A stretch of 64,000 nucleotides of DNA from Burkholderiales bacterium (lineage in GTDB: Bacteria; Pseudomonadota; Gammaproteobacteria; Burkholderiales; SG8-41), in the NCBI GenBank assembly GCA_036262035.1, contig DATAJS010000010.1, positions 1,160,915-1,224,914 on the forward strand, given 5' to 3'. The translations under genes and the position numbers were made by a program. Of this stretch, positions 1-8,007 are shown in pieces. The stretch's first letter is position 1, and each line of letters begins with the position of its first letter. Below the pieces are notes generated by a model, which saw only the letters and a list, made by a program, of their open reading frames with translations, did not search any database and was not told the DNA's origin.

Positions 1-1
1 G

Positions 2-466
2 ACCGCACAGCGCGCGGGCCAGCGCTTTCTCGCCGGCCGCGGACTCGCCGGGCTCGGCTGGGGACTGCCCGCCGCGATCGGCGCGAAAGTCGCGAACCCA
101 GGCAAGCCGGTGATCTGCGTCAGCGGCGACGGCGCGTTCGCGCACGTGTGGTCCGAGCTCGAGACCGCGAAGCGCATGGGCGTGAAGATCACGCTGATCG
201 TGCTCAACAACCAGATCCTCGGCTATCAGTGGCATGCCGAGGACGTGCTGTACGGCGATCACACCGACGCGTGTCAGCTCGGTCCGGTCGATCATGCGGC
301 GGTCGCGCGCGCGTGCGGCTGCGAGGGCATACGCGTGGAGAAAGCGTCGGAGATACGCGCGGCGCTGGAGCGGGCGATGAAGAACGACGTCACCACGGTG
401 GTCGACGTGATGATCGATCCGCAGGCGTATCCGCCGATTACGCTGTTCGATGCGAAAAACAAGTGA
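2..466 (+). CDS. Thiamine-diphosphate-dependent enzyme, C-terminal part (acetolactate synthase-like), cut by the window edge
   Basis: This is the last 154 residues of a ThDP-dependent lyase or synthase of the acetolactate synthase superfamily; the rest lies left of the window. The frame is open from base 2. It contains the C-terminal pyrophosphate/Mg-binding signature: GDGAF followed about 26 residues later by NN in VLNNQILGYQ. Family knowledge says this segment binds ThDP and the metal; the substrate cannot be told from the C-terminus. The TGA stop overlaps a GTG that can start the next gene, a Bug receptor, so the two are probably co-transcribed. The same pairing of ThDP enzyme and Bug protein recurs elsewhere in the window. 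Confidence 0.85.
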   Translation, partial: TAQRAGQRFLAGRGLAGLGWGLPAAIGAKVANPGKPVICVSGDGAFAHVWSELETAKRMGVKITLIVLNNQILGYQWHAEDVLYGDHTDACQLGPVDHAAVARACGCEGIRVEKASEIRAALERAMKNDVTTVVDVMIDPQAYPPITLFDAKNK

Positions 467-1431
467 CGGGTAAGGCGGTGACGAAGTGGTTGTTGGTAGC
501 GGCGCTGGTAGTCGGTTCGATGGCGGCGTTTGGGCAGCACTATCCGTCACGACCGATACGCATCATCGTGCCGTTCCCGCCGGGCGGGGCGAGCGACATC
601 ATCGCGCGCACGGTGGGGCAGAAGCTCACCCAGCGCTGGGGACAGCAGGCGATCATCGACAACCGTCCGGGCGCGGGCGGCAGCATCGCCGCGGAGATCG
701 CGAAGAACGCGGCGCCCGACGGCTACACGCTGTTCTTCGCGGCCAGCGCGCAGCTCGCGGTGAACCCGTCGCTCTACTCGAAAGTGCCGTACGACCCGGT
801 GCGCGACTTCGCACCGGTCATCCTCACCGGTTTCGGCGTCAACATCCTCGTCGCACATCCTTCGGTCGGCGCGCGGTCGCTCAAGGAATTCATCGCGATC
901 GCCAAGGCGAAGCCGGGACTGCAATACGCGTCACCCGGCAGCGGGTCGACCGCGCACCTGTCGGCCGAGCTGCTGAAGATACAGACGGGCATCGACATTC
1001 AGCACGTGCCTTACAAAGGCGCGGCGCCCGGCGTGGTCGACGTGCTCGCCGGGCAGGTGCCGCTCATGTTCGTGACCATTCCTTCGGTGATCGGGCACGT
1101 GAAAGCCGGCAAGCTCGTCGCGCTCGGCGTGACTTCGGCGAAGCGTTCGCCGGCCGCACCCGACGTGCCGACCTTCGCCGAGACGCTGCCGGGTTTCGAA
1201 GCGACTTCGTGGTACGGCTTCGTCGCGCCCGCCGGCACGCCGCGCGAGGTCGTGACCAGGCTCAATCGGGAGGTCGCCGCGATCCTCAAGCTGCCCGAGG
1301 TGCGCGAGGTGCTCACGACCACAGGGACCGAAATCGGCGGCAGCACACCCGAGGCGTTCGGCCGCCACATCAAGTCGGAGCTCGGCAAGTGGGCGGCGGT
1401 GGTGAAGAAGTCGGGCGCGCGGGTGGATTGA
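463..1431 (+). CDS. Bug/TctC family tripartite tricarboxylate transporter substrate-binding protein
   Basis: Predicted periplasmic binding protein of about 322 residues, the usual family length. A hydrophobic signal peptide (WLLVAALVVGSMAAFG) is followed by the family hallmark YPSRPIRIIVPFPPGGASD, then DNRPGAGG, APDGYTL and HVPYKGAAPG. Family members deliver carboxylates to TctAB-type permeases or to sensor proteins. Two starts are possible: GTG at 463, overlapping the upstream TGA by translational coupling, or GTG at 478, preceded by a weak GGGTAAGG. The ligand is unknown. The next 149 bases hold only a dispersed repeat. Confidence 0.9.
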   Translation: MTGKAVTKWLLVAALVVGSMAAFGQHYPSRPIRIIVPFPPGGASDIIARTVGQKLTQRWGQQAIIDNRPGAGGSIAAEIAKNAAPDGYTLFFAASAQLAVNPSLYSKVPYDPVRDFAPVILTGFGVNILVAHPSVGARSLKEFIAIAKAKPGLQYASPGSGSTAHLSAELLKIQTGIDIQHVPYKGAAPGVVDVLAGQVPLMFVTIPSVIGHVKAGKLVALGVTSAKRSPAAPDVPTFAETLPGFEATSWYGFVAPAGTPREVVTRLNREVAAILKLPEVREVLTTTGTEIGGSTPEAFGRHIKSELGKWAAVVKKSGARVD

Positions 1432-1480
1432 CGTTGCCCGTGATTCCCGAACCGCGGTAGCCGACGCGACTGTCGGTCGC

Positions 1481-1577
1481 GTCGTCCCGGACGTGTCCGC
1501 GATGGCGGACGCGATCCGGGAGCCATTTTGACTTTCAACGTCGTCGAAAATGGATTCCCGCCTACGCGGGAATGACG
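1481..1577. repeat. Dispersed repeat, family C (copy 1)
   Basis: The block carries a CCATTTTGAC core, a GAAAATGGATTCCCG arm and a GCGGGAATGACG end. The same order of elements recurs at 10748-10832 and 40098-40191. It fills the gap between two convergent genes. The GGATTCCCGCCTACGCGGGAATGACG part is itself a short hairpin. Confidence 0.75.
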
Positions 1578-1580
1578 AAC

Positions 1581-1988
1581 TTATACGAGCGTCGGTTTTT
1601 TCTTCTTCCCCTTCCGGATCTCCTCGTCCTCCTTCATCACCGCGGTGTATTGCCGCACCGCGTGCGAGAGCGTCGGCCAACCGGCGTAGTGGGCCACCTG
1701 GATCATCACCTCGAAGATCTCCTCGGGCTTGATGCCGATGTGCTGCGCGCTGCGGTAGTGCGAGTAGTTGCCGCTCGGCCGCGCGAGCGCGATGTTCGCC
1801 GCGAGCGTGACGAGCTGGCGGTCGCGCAGGCTCAAACCCTTGCGGGCCCATACGTCGCCGAAGAGATGTCCCACCGACATGTCGTACATGTCGGGGCTCA
1901 GGTCCTTCTGCTCCATCATGAGGTGCTCGCGGCCCATCTTCTTCAGGAGGTCCATGCCGCGCTTGTAGCGTTTCTTGTAATCGCTCAT
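1581..1988 (-). CDS. Carboxymuconolactone decarboxylase family protein
   Basis: A 135-residue, all-helical AhpD-fold protein of the carboxymuconolactone decarboxylase family. Recognisable blocks are LSLRDRQLVTLAANIALAR, then SHYRSAQHIGIKPEEIFEVMIQ and HYAGWPTLSHAV, as in PcaC-type decarboxylases. No CxxC pair is present, so an AhpD-like peroxidase role is unlikely. PcaC acts in the protocatechuate branch of the beta-ketoadipate pathway, and an intradiol dioxygenase gene lies 1.2 kb away. That suits aromatic degradation, although the exact substrate is not proven. The C-terminus is a lysine-rich tail (KGKKKKP). Confidence 0.85.
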   Translation of the reverse strand: MSDYKKRYKRGMDLLKKMGREHLMMEQKDLSPDMYDMSVGHLFGDVWARKGLSLRDRQLVTLAANIALARPSGNYSHYRSAQHIGIKPEEIFEVMIQVAHYAGWPTLSHAVRQYTAVMKEDEEIRKGKKKKPTLV

Positions 1989-2075
1989 CGCCTCTTCCCT
2001 GGTGGTCGGGTTGTTCCCGCGCCGATGATGTCGCTAACATGCGGGGAGAACAAGAGCGCGATCCCGGAGGAGGGT

Positions 2076-3071
2076 ATGAAACGCAGCTCCATGTTTTGGA
2101 CGGCCGCGTGCGCGGCTACGCTCGCGTGCGGCGACGCGCTCGCCGCGCAGGCCGCGGCGGATGCCTGGCCGTCGCGTCCCATCCGCGTCGTGGTGCCGAG
2201 CGCGCCCGGCGGCGGCACCGACATCGTGGCGCGCCTCATCGCACAGGCGCTGCAGGAGCGCTGGGGCCAGACGCTCGTCGTCGACAACCGCGGCGGCGCG
2301 GGCGGCCTGCCGGCGGTGTCGATGGTCGCGAAGAATTCCGCCCCCGACGGTTACACGATGTGCGTCGGCAGCAACGGGCATCTGTCGTTCGCGCCGGCGA
2401 TCCACCGGCATCTCGCGTTCGACCCGCAGAAGGACCTCACGCCGGTGTCGCTCGCGGCGAACCAGCCTTTCGTGGTCGCTGCTGGTGCGGGCGTGCCTGC
2501 CGCTTCCATGCAGGAGCTCATCAGCCTCGCCAAGGCGAAGCCCGGGTCGCTGCGCTACGGGTCGGGCGGCACCGGCACCTCGAGCCATCTCGGCACCGAG
2601 CTGCTCCAGCTTCGCTCGGGGATGTCGCTGCTGCACGTGCCTTACAAGGGAACCGGCCCCGGCATGACCGCCCTCCTCGGCGGCGAGATCCAGGTGCTGC
2701 TGGTCGGGCTGGCGACGGTCCTGCCTTACGTGCGCAGCAAGAGCGACAAGGTGAAAGTGTTCGCAGTGACCGGCTCGCAGCGCTCCGCCGTCGCGCCCGA
2801 GATACCGACGGTCGCCGAATCGGGCGTGCCGGGCTTTTCCTTCGATGTGTGGTACGGCGTCGTTTTCCCCGGCGGCACGCCGCGCGCGATCGTACAGAAG
2901 ACCAACGCCGAATTACGCAATGTGCTGGCCGCGCCGAGCCTGAAAGAGCGCTATGCCGCGGGCGGATTGGAGCCGGTTTACACCACGCCCGAAGCGTTTC
3001 GCGAGCTGATCGACAAGGAAGTGCCGCGATGGAAGGAAGTCGCGCGGCAGGCGAAGATCCAGGTGGATTGA
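2076..3071 (+). CDS. Bug/TctC family substrate-binding protein
   Basis: About 331 residues. The ATG at 2076 is chosen because a strong GGAGGAGGG lies directly upstream and a signal peptide ending near ALAAQA follows. Family motifs are WPSRPIRVVVPSAPGGGTD, DNRGGAGG, APDGYTM and HVPYKGTGPGMT. It is divergent from the carboxymuconolactone decarboxylase-like gene, with under 90 bases between them, so the two may share a control region. Predicted periplasmic carboxylate receptor with unknown ligand. Confidence 0.9.
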   Translation: MKRSSMFWTAACAATLACGDALAAQAAADAWPSRPIRVVVPSAPGGGTDIVARLIAQALQERWGQTLVVDNRGGAGGLPAVSMVAKNSAPDGYTMCVGSNGHLSFAPAIHRHLAFDPQKDLTPVSLAANQPFVVAAGAGVPAASMQELISLAKAKPGSLRYGSGGTGTSSHLGTELLQLRSGMSLLHVPYKGTGPGMTALLGGEIQVLLVGLATVLPYVRSKSDKVKVFAVTGSQRSAVAPEIPTVAESGVPGFSFDVWYGVVFPGGTPRAIVQKTNAELRNVLAAPSLKERYAAGGLEPVYTTPEAFRELIDKEVPRWKEVARQAKIQVD

Positions 3072-3078
3072 ACCAGCC

Positions 3079-3180
3079 GTCATTGCGAGGAGCGCTAGCG
3101 ACGAAGCAATCGCGGAGCGTCCGTACCGCGCGTCGCGAGATCGCCACGGCGTTCCTGCCGGAGCCGCCTCGCGATGGCGT
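3079..3180. repeat. Dispersed repeat, family B (copy 1)
   Basis: The block starts with GTCATTGCGAGGAGCG, continues AGCGACGAAGCAATC and GGAGCGTCCG, and ends with a CGAGATCGCC...GCCTCGCGATGGCG arm that partly mirrors the start. Related copies lie at 7920-8007, 15038-15168, 18692-18792 and 40957-41053. Confidence 0.8.
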
Positions 3181-3183
3181 GCT

Positions 3184-3876
3184 TCAGACGTCCAGCGACA
3201 CGTCGAACGTCCCCGCGTAACCCTTCCGGTGCTCCTTCAACGGCAGGACGAGCTTGCTCCCGCCGATCAGCGACACCACGTCGCGGTTGTTGCGCACCTT
3301 GCGCTGGCCGTGCTTCGAGTACGGCGCCTGCGCGTGGATCTCGTCGGTGAGCTTGTCGTCGAAATAGATCTGCGACGTGAACTCGGCCGCGTCGTTGCCT
3401 TTTCCGCGGTGGCCGACGCGTATCTTGAAGTGAACGTGCACCGCTCTGCCGGGATACCAGCCGGGATAGATCGTGGTGAAGCTCGCGTGGCCGTTGCGGT
3501 CGGTGACCTGGTAGCCGCGCAGGAACTTGAAGCCGCGCGTGTCTTCCTGGAAATCGTCGGTGTCGGAATACAGCCCCATCGCGTCGCAGTGCCAGACGTC
3601 GACCTGCGCGCCGGCGAGCGGCAGGCAGGTGCTGCCTTCGGTCTGAGAGACACGGAACGCGAGGTAGAGCGGCACGCCTTCACTTACCACTTTGGTCCAC
3701 GGATCGGAGCGGATGTCGGAGCGGTTGAGCTTCTCGTCGACGAAGTACGGTCCTTCGATCTGCGACGGGCGCACCACGCACGCGAGCGAAGTGGTCCGTG
3801 TCGCCGCACGCGCGAGAGGCGACGCGGCGATCGCGCCGGCGCCGATCGCCATGACGAATTTTCTGCGCTGGATCAT
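3184..3876 (-). CDS. Intradiol ring-cleavage dioxygenase family protein
   Basis: A 230-residue member of the non-heme Fe(III) intradiol dioxygenases (protocatechuate 3,4- or catechol 1,2-dioxygenase fold). The N-terminus QRRKFVMAIGAGAIAASPLARA resembles a Tat or Sec export signal, as in secreted or periplasmic members. Iron ligands are recognisable: the tyrosine of GLYSDTD, and the Y...H.H cluster in YPGWYPGRAVHVHFKI. The N-terminal SQIEGPYF block is also typical. The family opens catechol-type rings between the hydroxyls. The exported form and lack of a partner subunit gene suggest a stand-alone enzyme rather than the classical PcaGH. It runs away from the GMC oxidoreductase gene, 47 bases upstream. 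Confidence 0.85.
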   Translation of the reverse strand: MIQRRKFVMAIGAGAIAASPLARAATRTTSLACVVRPSQIEGPYFVDEKLNRSDIRSDPWTKVVSEGVPLYLAFRVSQTEGSTCLPLAGAQVDVWHCDAMGLYSDTDDFQEDTRGFKFLRGYQVTDRNGHASFTTIYPGWYPGRAVHVHFKIRVGHRGKGNDAAEFTSQIYFDDKLTDEIHAQAPYSKHGQRKVRNNRDVVSLIGGSKLVLPLKEHRKGYAGTFDVSLDV

Positions 3877-3923
3877 GTGGCGATGATAGCGCGCGAGGCC
3901 CGATAATCCACACGGGAGGAAGC

Positions 3924-5543
3924 ATGGGCGAACATCGCAGCGCCGGCACGTTCGACTACGTCATCATCGGCGCGGGCACCGCGGGCTGCGTGCTCGCGAA
4001 CCGACTGTCCGCCGATCCGGAGACGACGGTGCTGGTCCTCGAGGCCGGCGGCAAGGACGACTGGGTGTGGATACACATCCCGGTCGGCTATCTCTACTGC
4101 ATCGGCAACAAGCGCACCGACTGGTGCTACGAGACGGAAGCCGAAGCCGGGCTCAACGGGCGGTCGATCGGCTATCCGCGAGGGCGCGTGCTCGGCGGGA
4201 GCTCGTCGATCAACGCCATGCTGTACCTGCGCGGCCAGGCGCGCGACTACGACGAATGGGCGCAGGTGACCGGCGACTCCGGCTGGGCGTGGAGCAGCGT
4301 GCTGCCCGTCTTCATGAAGTCCGAGGACCACTGGCGCGGCGCCGACGAGAAACACGGGCAGGGCGGCGAGTGGCGCGTCGAGCGGCCCAAGCTCACATGG
4401 GAGATCCTCGACGCGTTCGCGAGTGCCGCGGTGGAGAGCGGCATCCCGCCTACCGAAGATTTCAATCGAGGAGACAACGAGGGCGTCGGCCGCTTCGAGG
4501 TAAACCAGAAGAGCGGCGTGCGCTGGAGCGCCGCGAAAGCGTTCCTGCGTCCGGCGATGAAGCGTGCCAACGTGACCGTGATCACCGGCGCTTTGGTACG
4601 CAAGCTGCGCATCGAAGGCCGGCGCGTGCTCGGCGTCGAGTTCGAGCGTGACGGCGTCGCGCACTACGTCGAAGCGCGGCGCGAGACGATACTGTCCTCC
4701 GGAGCGATCGGCAGCCCGCAGATACTCCAGCTCTCGGGCATCGGTCCCGGCGGTCTGTTGCAGCAGCACGGCATACCGGTCGTTCACGACGCGCCGGGCG
4801 TGGGCGCGAACCTCCAGGACCATCTGCAATTGCGGATGGCGTTCAAGGTCAGGCACGCGCTGACGCTCAACACGCTGCTCGGCTCGTGGTGGCACAAGGG
4901 GCGCATGGCCGCGGAGTACGCGTGCTTTCGCACCGGCGCGATGACGATGCCGCCTTCGCAGCTCGGCGCGTTCACGCGCTCCGATCCGTCGCAGGCGACG
5001 CCCAACCTCGAGTATCACGTGCAGCCGATCTCGCTCGACCGCTTCGGCGAGCCGCCGCACCGCTTCAACGCGTTCACCTCCAGCGTGTGCAACCTGCGGC
5101 CGACGTCGCGCGGCACGGTGAAGATCGCATCGAACGATCCGCGCGCGTATCCCGCCATCGCCCCGAACTATCTCTCCACGCCCGAAGACCGGCAAGTCGC
5201 GGCCGACGCGATCCGGCTCACGCGCCGCATCGTGCTCGGCACCCAGGCGATGCAACAGTACGAGCCCGAGGAATACACGCCCGGCGCGCAATACCAGACG
5301 CCCGAAGAGCTGGTGACCGCGGCGGGCCACATCGGCACCACCATCTTCCATCCGGTCGGCACCTGCCGCATGGGCCGCGAAGCGGACGACTCCGCCGTCG
5401 TCGACCCGCAGCTGCGCGTGCGCGGCGTCGAGCGCCTGCGCGTGATCGACGCGTCGATCATGCCGACCATCACGTCCGGAAACACCAATTCACCGACGGT
5501 CATGATCGCCGAGCGCGGAGCCGAGCTGCTGCTACGACATTGA
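3924..5543 (+). CDS. GMC family FAD-dependent oxidoreductase (choline dehydrogenase-like)
   Basis: A 539-residue flavoprotein of the glucose-methanol-choline family, full length. The N-terminal FAD-binding fold is YVIIGAGTAGCVLANRLS with the acidic end LVLEAGG, and the first GMC signature is PRGRVLGGSSSINAMLY. The C-terminal catalytic histidine lies in FHPVGTCRMG and the partner asparagine in SGNTNSPT. A GGGAGGA Shine-Dalgarno sits 4 bases before the ATG. Family members oxidise alcohols. With no signal peptide or cytochrome partner it probably works in the cytoplasm with a quinone or other acceptor. The BetA assignment is not made because no betaine genes are near. Confidence 0.9.
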   Translation: MGEHRSAGTFDYVIIGAGTAGCVLANRLSADPETTVLVLEAGGKDDWVWIHIPVGYLYCIGNKRTDWCYETEAEAGLNGRSIGYPRGRVLGGSSSINAMLYLRGQARDYDEWAQVTGDSGWAWSSVLPVFMKSEDHWRGADEKHGQGGEWRVERPKLTWEILDAFASAAVESGIPPTEDFNRGDNEGVGRFEVNQKSGVRWSAAKAFLRPAMKRANVTVITGALVRKLRIEGRRVLGVEFERDGVAHYVEARRETILSSGAIGSPQILQLSGIGPGGLLQQHGIPVVHDAPGVGANLQDHLQLRMAFKVRHALTLNTLLGSWWHKGRMAAEYACFRTGAMTMPPSQLGAFTRSDPSQATPNLEYHVQPISLDRFGEPPHRFNAFTSSVCNLRPTSRGTVKIASNDPRAYPAIAPNYLSTPEDRQVAADAIRLTRRIVLGTQAMQQYEPEEYTPGAQYQTPEELVTAAGHIGTTIFHPVGTCRMGREADDSAVVDPQLRVRGVERLRVIDASIMPTITSGNTNSPTVMIAERGAELLLRH

Positions 5544-5551
5544 CTAGACCA

Positions 5552-5595
5552 CCGTTCGTCCTGAGCGTAGGCGAAGCCGAAGTCGAAGGACGAAC
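5552..5595. repeat. Dispersed repeat, family D (copy 1)
   Basis: Contains CGTTCGTCCTGAGCGTAGGC followed by GAAGTCGAAGGACGAAC. The two ends are inverted copies of GTTCGTCCT, so the unit can fold. A longer compound copy lies at 5921-6066. Confidence 0.75.
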
Positions 5596-5618
5596 AAGGC
5601 ACAAACATCGGGGCCTCA

Positions 5619-5912
5619 ATGGCTTTCTGGATCTATGTCTTACGGTGCTCGGACGGCTCGTATTACACGGGGCATACCGACAACCTCGAGCATAGATTCA
5701 ACGCACATCAGAGCGGGGAAATCCCCGGCTATACGCAACCGAGGCTGCCGGTCGAGCTGATGTTCTCGCAAGAGTGTGCGACTCGAGAGGAGGCTTTGGC
5801 GGCGGAACTGCAAATCAAGGGCTGGAGTCGGGCGAAGAAAGAGGCGCTGTTTCGCGGGGATTGGGCGGCGATCAATCGCCTCGGTCGAGGTAAGCATCGG
5901 CATCAGCGGTAG
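5619..5912 (+). CDS. GIY-YIG nuclease-domain protein (UPF0213/YhbQ type)
   Basis: A 97-residue single-domain protein. WIYVLRCSDGSYYTGHT matches the GIY-YIG core as seen in the small YhbQ-like family, followed by the conserved arginine in LEHRFNAHQSG and the glutamate in REEALAAELQIKGW. Such proteins are stand-alone nucleases of unclear cellular role; some cut branched DNA in vitro. No recognition domain or mobile-element context is seen, so a homing role is unlikely. It lies between two copies of dispersed repeat D. Confidence 0.85.
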   Translation: MAFWIYVLRCSDGSYYTGHTDNLEHRFNAHQSGEIPGYTQPRLPVELMFSQECATREEALAAELQIKGWSRAKKEALFRGDWAAINRLGRGKHRHQR

Positions 5913-5920
5913 TCTGAAGG

Positions 5921-6066
5921 CGTTCGTCCTTCGACTTCGCTATCGCGCAGCTTGTCCTGAGCGTAGCCCGTTCGTCCTTCGACTTCGCTATCGCTACGCT
6001 CAGGACGAACGGGCGGAGTCGAAGGGCTCAGGACGAACGGGCGGAGTCGAAGGGCTCAGGACGAAC
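5921..6066. repeat. Dispersed repeat, family D (compound copy with tandem units)
   Basis: Starts CGTTCGTCCTTCGACTTCGC, repeats that unit after CTTGTCCTGAGCGTAGCC, and ends with a tandem array of GCTCAGGACGAACGGGCGGA-type units of about 27 bases. The halves are inverted copies of one another, giving a long potential stem. No coding sequence was recognised here. Confidence 0.8.
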
Positions 6067-6152
6067 CGGTCGCGGTGCGGCGCGGCTGGCGGAATGACTC
6101 CGCACGCGGTAGATTCAGGTCTCCCCGAATACTCGCTGTCGAAGGAATTGCC

Positions 6153-6947
6153 ATGGCTTACGAATGCCTGCTGTACGACGTCAAGGACCGCATCGCCACC
6201 CTCACGCTCAATCGGCCCGAGCGGCTCAACGCCCTCGGCGGGACGCTGCGCGAGGACCTGCTGGACGCGATCCAGAAAGCGGGCGCGGACGACGACGTGC
6301 GCGTGATCGTCATCACCGGCGCGGGCCGCGGGTTCTGCTCGGGCGGCGACGTCAAGGCGATGAGCGAGCGCGAGAAAAGCGGCGACGGCGGCGCGATCAA
6401 GGAAAAGTACCTGCCGATCCGCGACCGGATCGTGATCGCGATGCGCGAGTGCCCGAAGCCGATCATCGCCGCGGTGAACGGCGCCGCCGCGGGGGCCGGC
6501 ATGAGCATGGCGATGGCGTGCGACATCCGCCTCGCCGCGAACACCGCCAAGTTCTCGCAGGCGTTCGTCAAGCGCGGCCTGCATCCGGACTGGGGCGGCT
6601 CGTGGTTCCTGCCGCGCATCGTCGGCACGGCGAAAGCGTGCGAGCTCATCTTCACCGGCGACGCGATCGACGCCCAGACCGCGCTCGACATCGGTTTCCT
6701 CAACGCGGTCGTCGCCCCCGAGGCGCTGCTGGAAGAGACTTACAAGCTCGCGAAGAAGATCGCCGACGGCCCGCCGATCGCGATCCAGCTCGCCAAGCGC
6801 GCGATCTATCACAACGAAGACGTCGATCTCAAAGCCGGTCTCGAGTTCGAATCCTTCGCGCAGAACATCACGAAGGAGACCGAGGACTATCGCGAAGGCG
6901 TGAAGGCGTTCGTCGAGAAGCGCGCGCCGAAGTTCGGCGGGAGATAG
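6153..6947 (+). CDS. Enoyl-CoA hydratase/isomerase family protein (PaaG-like)
   Basis: A 264-residue crotonase-fold enzyme. Blocks seen are LTLNRPERLNAL, the oxyanion segment GRGFCSGGD, and AAAGAGMSMAMACDIRLA. The active-site loop reads KRGLHPDWGGSWFLPRIVG: an aspartate followed by WGG, as in PaaG-type isomerases, rather than the glutamate pair of true enoyl-CoA hydratases. A ring-modifying isomerase or delta-isomerase role therefore fits better than plain hydration. The ATG at 6153 matches the family N-terminus. A Bug gene follows after 6 bases and is probably in the same operon. Confidence 0.85.
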   Translation: MAYECLLYDVKDRIATLTLNRPERLNALGGTLREDLLDAIQKAGADDDVRVIVITGAGRGFCSGGDVKAMSEREKSGDGGAIKEKYLPIRDRIVIAMRECPKPIIAAVNGAAAGAGMSMAMACDIRLAANTAKFSQAFVKRGLHPDWGGSWFLPRIVGTAKACELIFTGDAIDAQTALDIGFLNAVVAPEALLEETYKLAKKIADGPPIAIQLAKRAIYHNEDVDLKAGLEFESFAQNITKETEDYREGVKAFVEKRAPKFGGR

Positions 6948-6953
6948 CCGACC

Positions 6954-7913
6954 ATGCGCGCCTTCGTGACGCTCGCAGCGCTGCTGGTGCACGCCGGGGT
7001 CGCGGCGGCGCAAAACTATCCGTCGCATCCCGTCCGTCTCGTCGTCGGCTTCGCACCGGGCGGCTCGACCGACGTCACCGCGCGCATCGTCGCCGAGCGC
7101 CTGACCTCGGCGTACGGCCAGCAGGTGATCGTCGACAACCGCACCGGCGCCGGCGGGAACATCGGCGCGGACATCGTGGCCAAGGCGAACGCCGACGGCT
7201 ACACCGTGCTGCTCGCGACGACGGGCGTGATGGCGTTCAACGACTATCTCTACAAGCAGCTTTCCTACGACGCGCAGAAAGATTTCGCGCCGGTGACGCA
7301 GATCGGCTCGCTGCCGCTCATCATCGTGGTGCCGGTGACGCTGCCGGCGAAATCGGTGAAGGAGCTCGTGGCGCTCGCGAAAGCGAGCCCGGGCAAGTAC
7401 TCGTTCGGCTCGTCCGGCGTCGGAGGCGCGACCCACGTCACCGCCGAGCTCTTCAAGGCACTCGCCGGCATCGACATCGTTCACGTGCCTTACAAGGGCA
7501 GCGGCCAGATGATGACCGATCTCGTCGGCGGCCAGGTGCAGATCGCGTTCGACCAGATCTCTTCGTCGATCGGTTTCGTGAAGACGGGCAAGCTGCGCGC
7601 GCTCGGCATCACGACCGCGAAGCGCTCCGAGCTGCTGCCCGACCTGCCGACGATCGCCGAAGGCGGGGTGACGGGTTACGAAGCCACGTCGTGGAACGGT
7701 CTCGCGGTGCGCTCGGGCACGCCGCGCGCGGTGATCGATCGCCTCCAGCAGGAGACGCGCAAGCAGATCTTCGATCCCGCGGTGAAGCCCAGGCTCTTCG
7801 AGCTCGGCATCGAGCCGATCGGCGGCACGCCGGAGCAGTTCGCCGCGCTGATCAAGTCGGAGCGTGCGAAGTGGATCCCGCTGTTCAGGAAGATCGGCAT
7901 TCAGCCTCAATGA
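6954..7913 (+). CDS. Bug/TctC family substrate-binding protein
   Basis: 319 residues with a signal peptide (TLAALLVHAGVAAAQ) and the motifs NYPSHPVRLVVGFAPGGSTD, DNRTGAGGN, ADGYTVL and HVPYKGSGQMMTD. It starts 6 bases after the PaaG-like gene, so the two are very likely one operon. The ligand may be the acid that feeds that CoA-dependent route, but this is inference from position. Confidence 0.9.
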   Translation: MRAFVTLAALLVHAGVAAAQNYPSHPVRLVVGFAPGGSTDVTARIVAERLTSAYGQQVIVDNRTGAGGNIGADIVAKANADGYTVLLATTGVMAFNDYLYKQLSYDAQKDFAPVTQIGSLPLIIVVPVTLPAKSVKELVALAKASPGKYSFGSSGVGGATHVTAELFKALAGIDIVHVPYKGSGQMMTDLVGGQVQIAFDQISSSIGFVKTGKLRALGITTAKRSELLPDLPTIAEGGVTGYEATSWNGLAVRSGTPRAVIDRLQQETRKQIFDPAVKPRLFELGIEPIGGTPEQFAALIKSERAKWIPLFRKIGIQPQ

Positions 7914-7919
7914 CTTGAC

Positions 7920-8007
7920 GTGCGCCACGAGATCGCTTCGGCTGCCGCCTCGCGATGACGGTCATTGCGAGGAGCGTCAGCGACGAAGCAATCCCGGAGC
8001 GTCCGGG
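7920..8007. repeat. Dispersed repeat, family B (copy 2), running into a coding region
   Basis: GTGCGCCACGAGATCGC, GCCTCGCGATGACG and GTCATTGCGAGGAGCG followed by AGCGACGAAGCAATCCCGG. The second half is translated as the N-terminus of the following lipoprotein gene. Confidence 0.8.

Noticed and set aside
3873-5351. Long open frame antisense to the GMC oxidoreductase gene, and similar ones opposite 6000-7928, 931-2040, 31410-33305 and 38518-39987
   Set aside because: High-GC third-position bias leaves antisense frames open. Their translations are Arg/Ala/His-rich without motifs, while the opposite strand encodes recognisable families.
5619-5912. Homing endonuclease
   Set aside because: The GIY-YIG domain stands alone at the size of the YhbQ/UPF0213 family, with no intron, intein or recognition domain.
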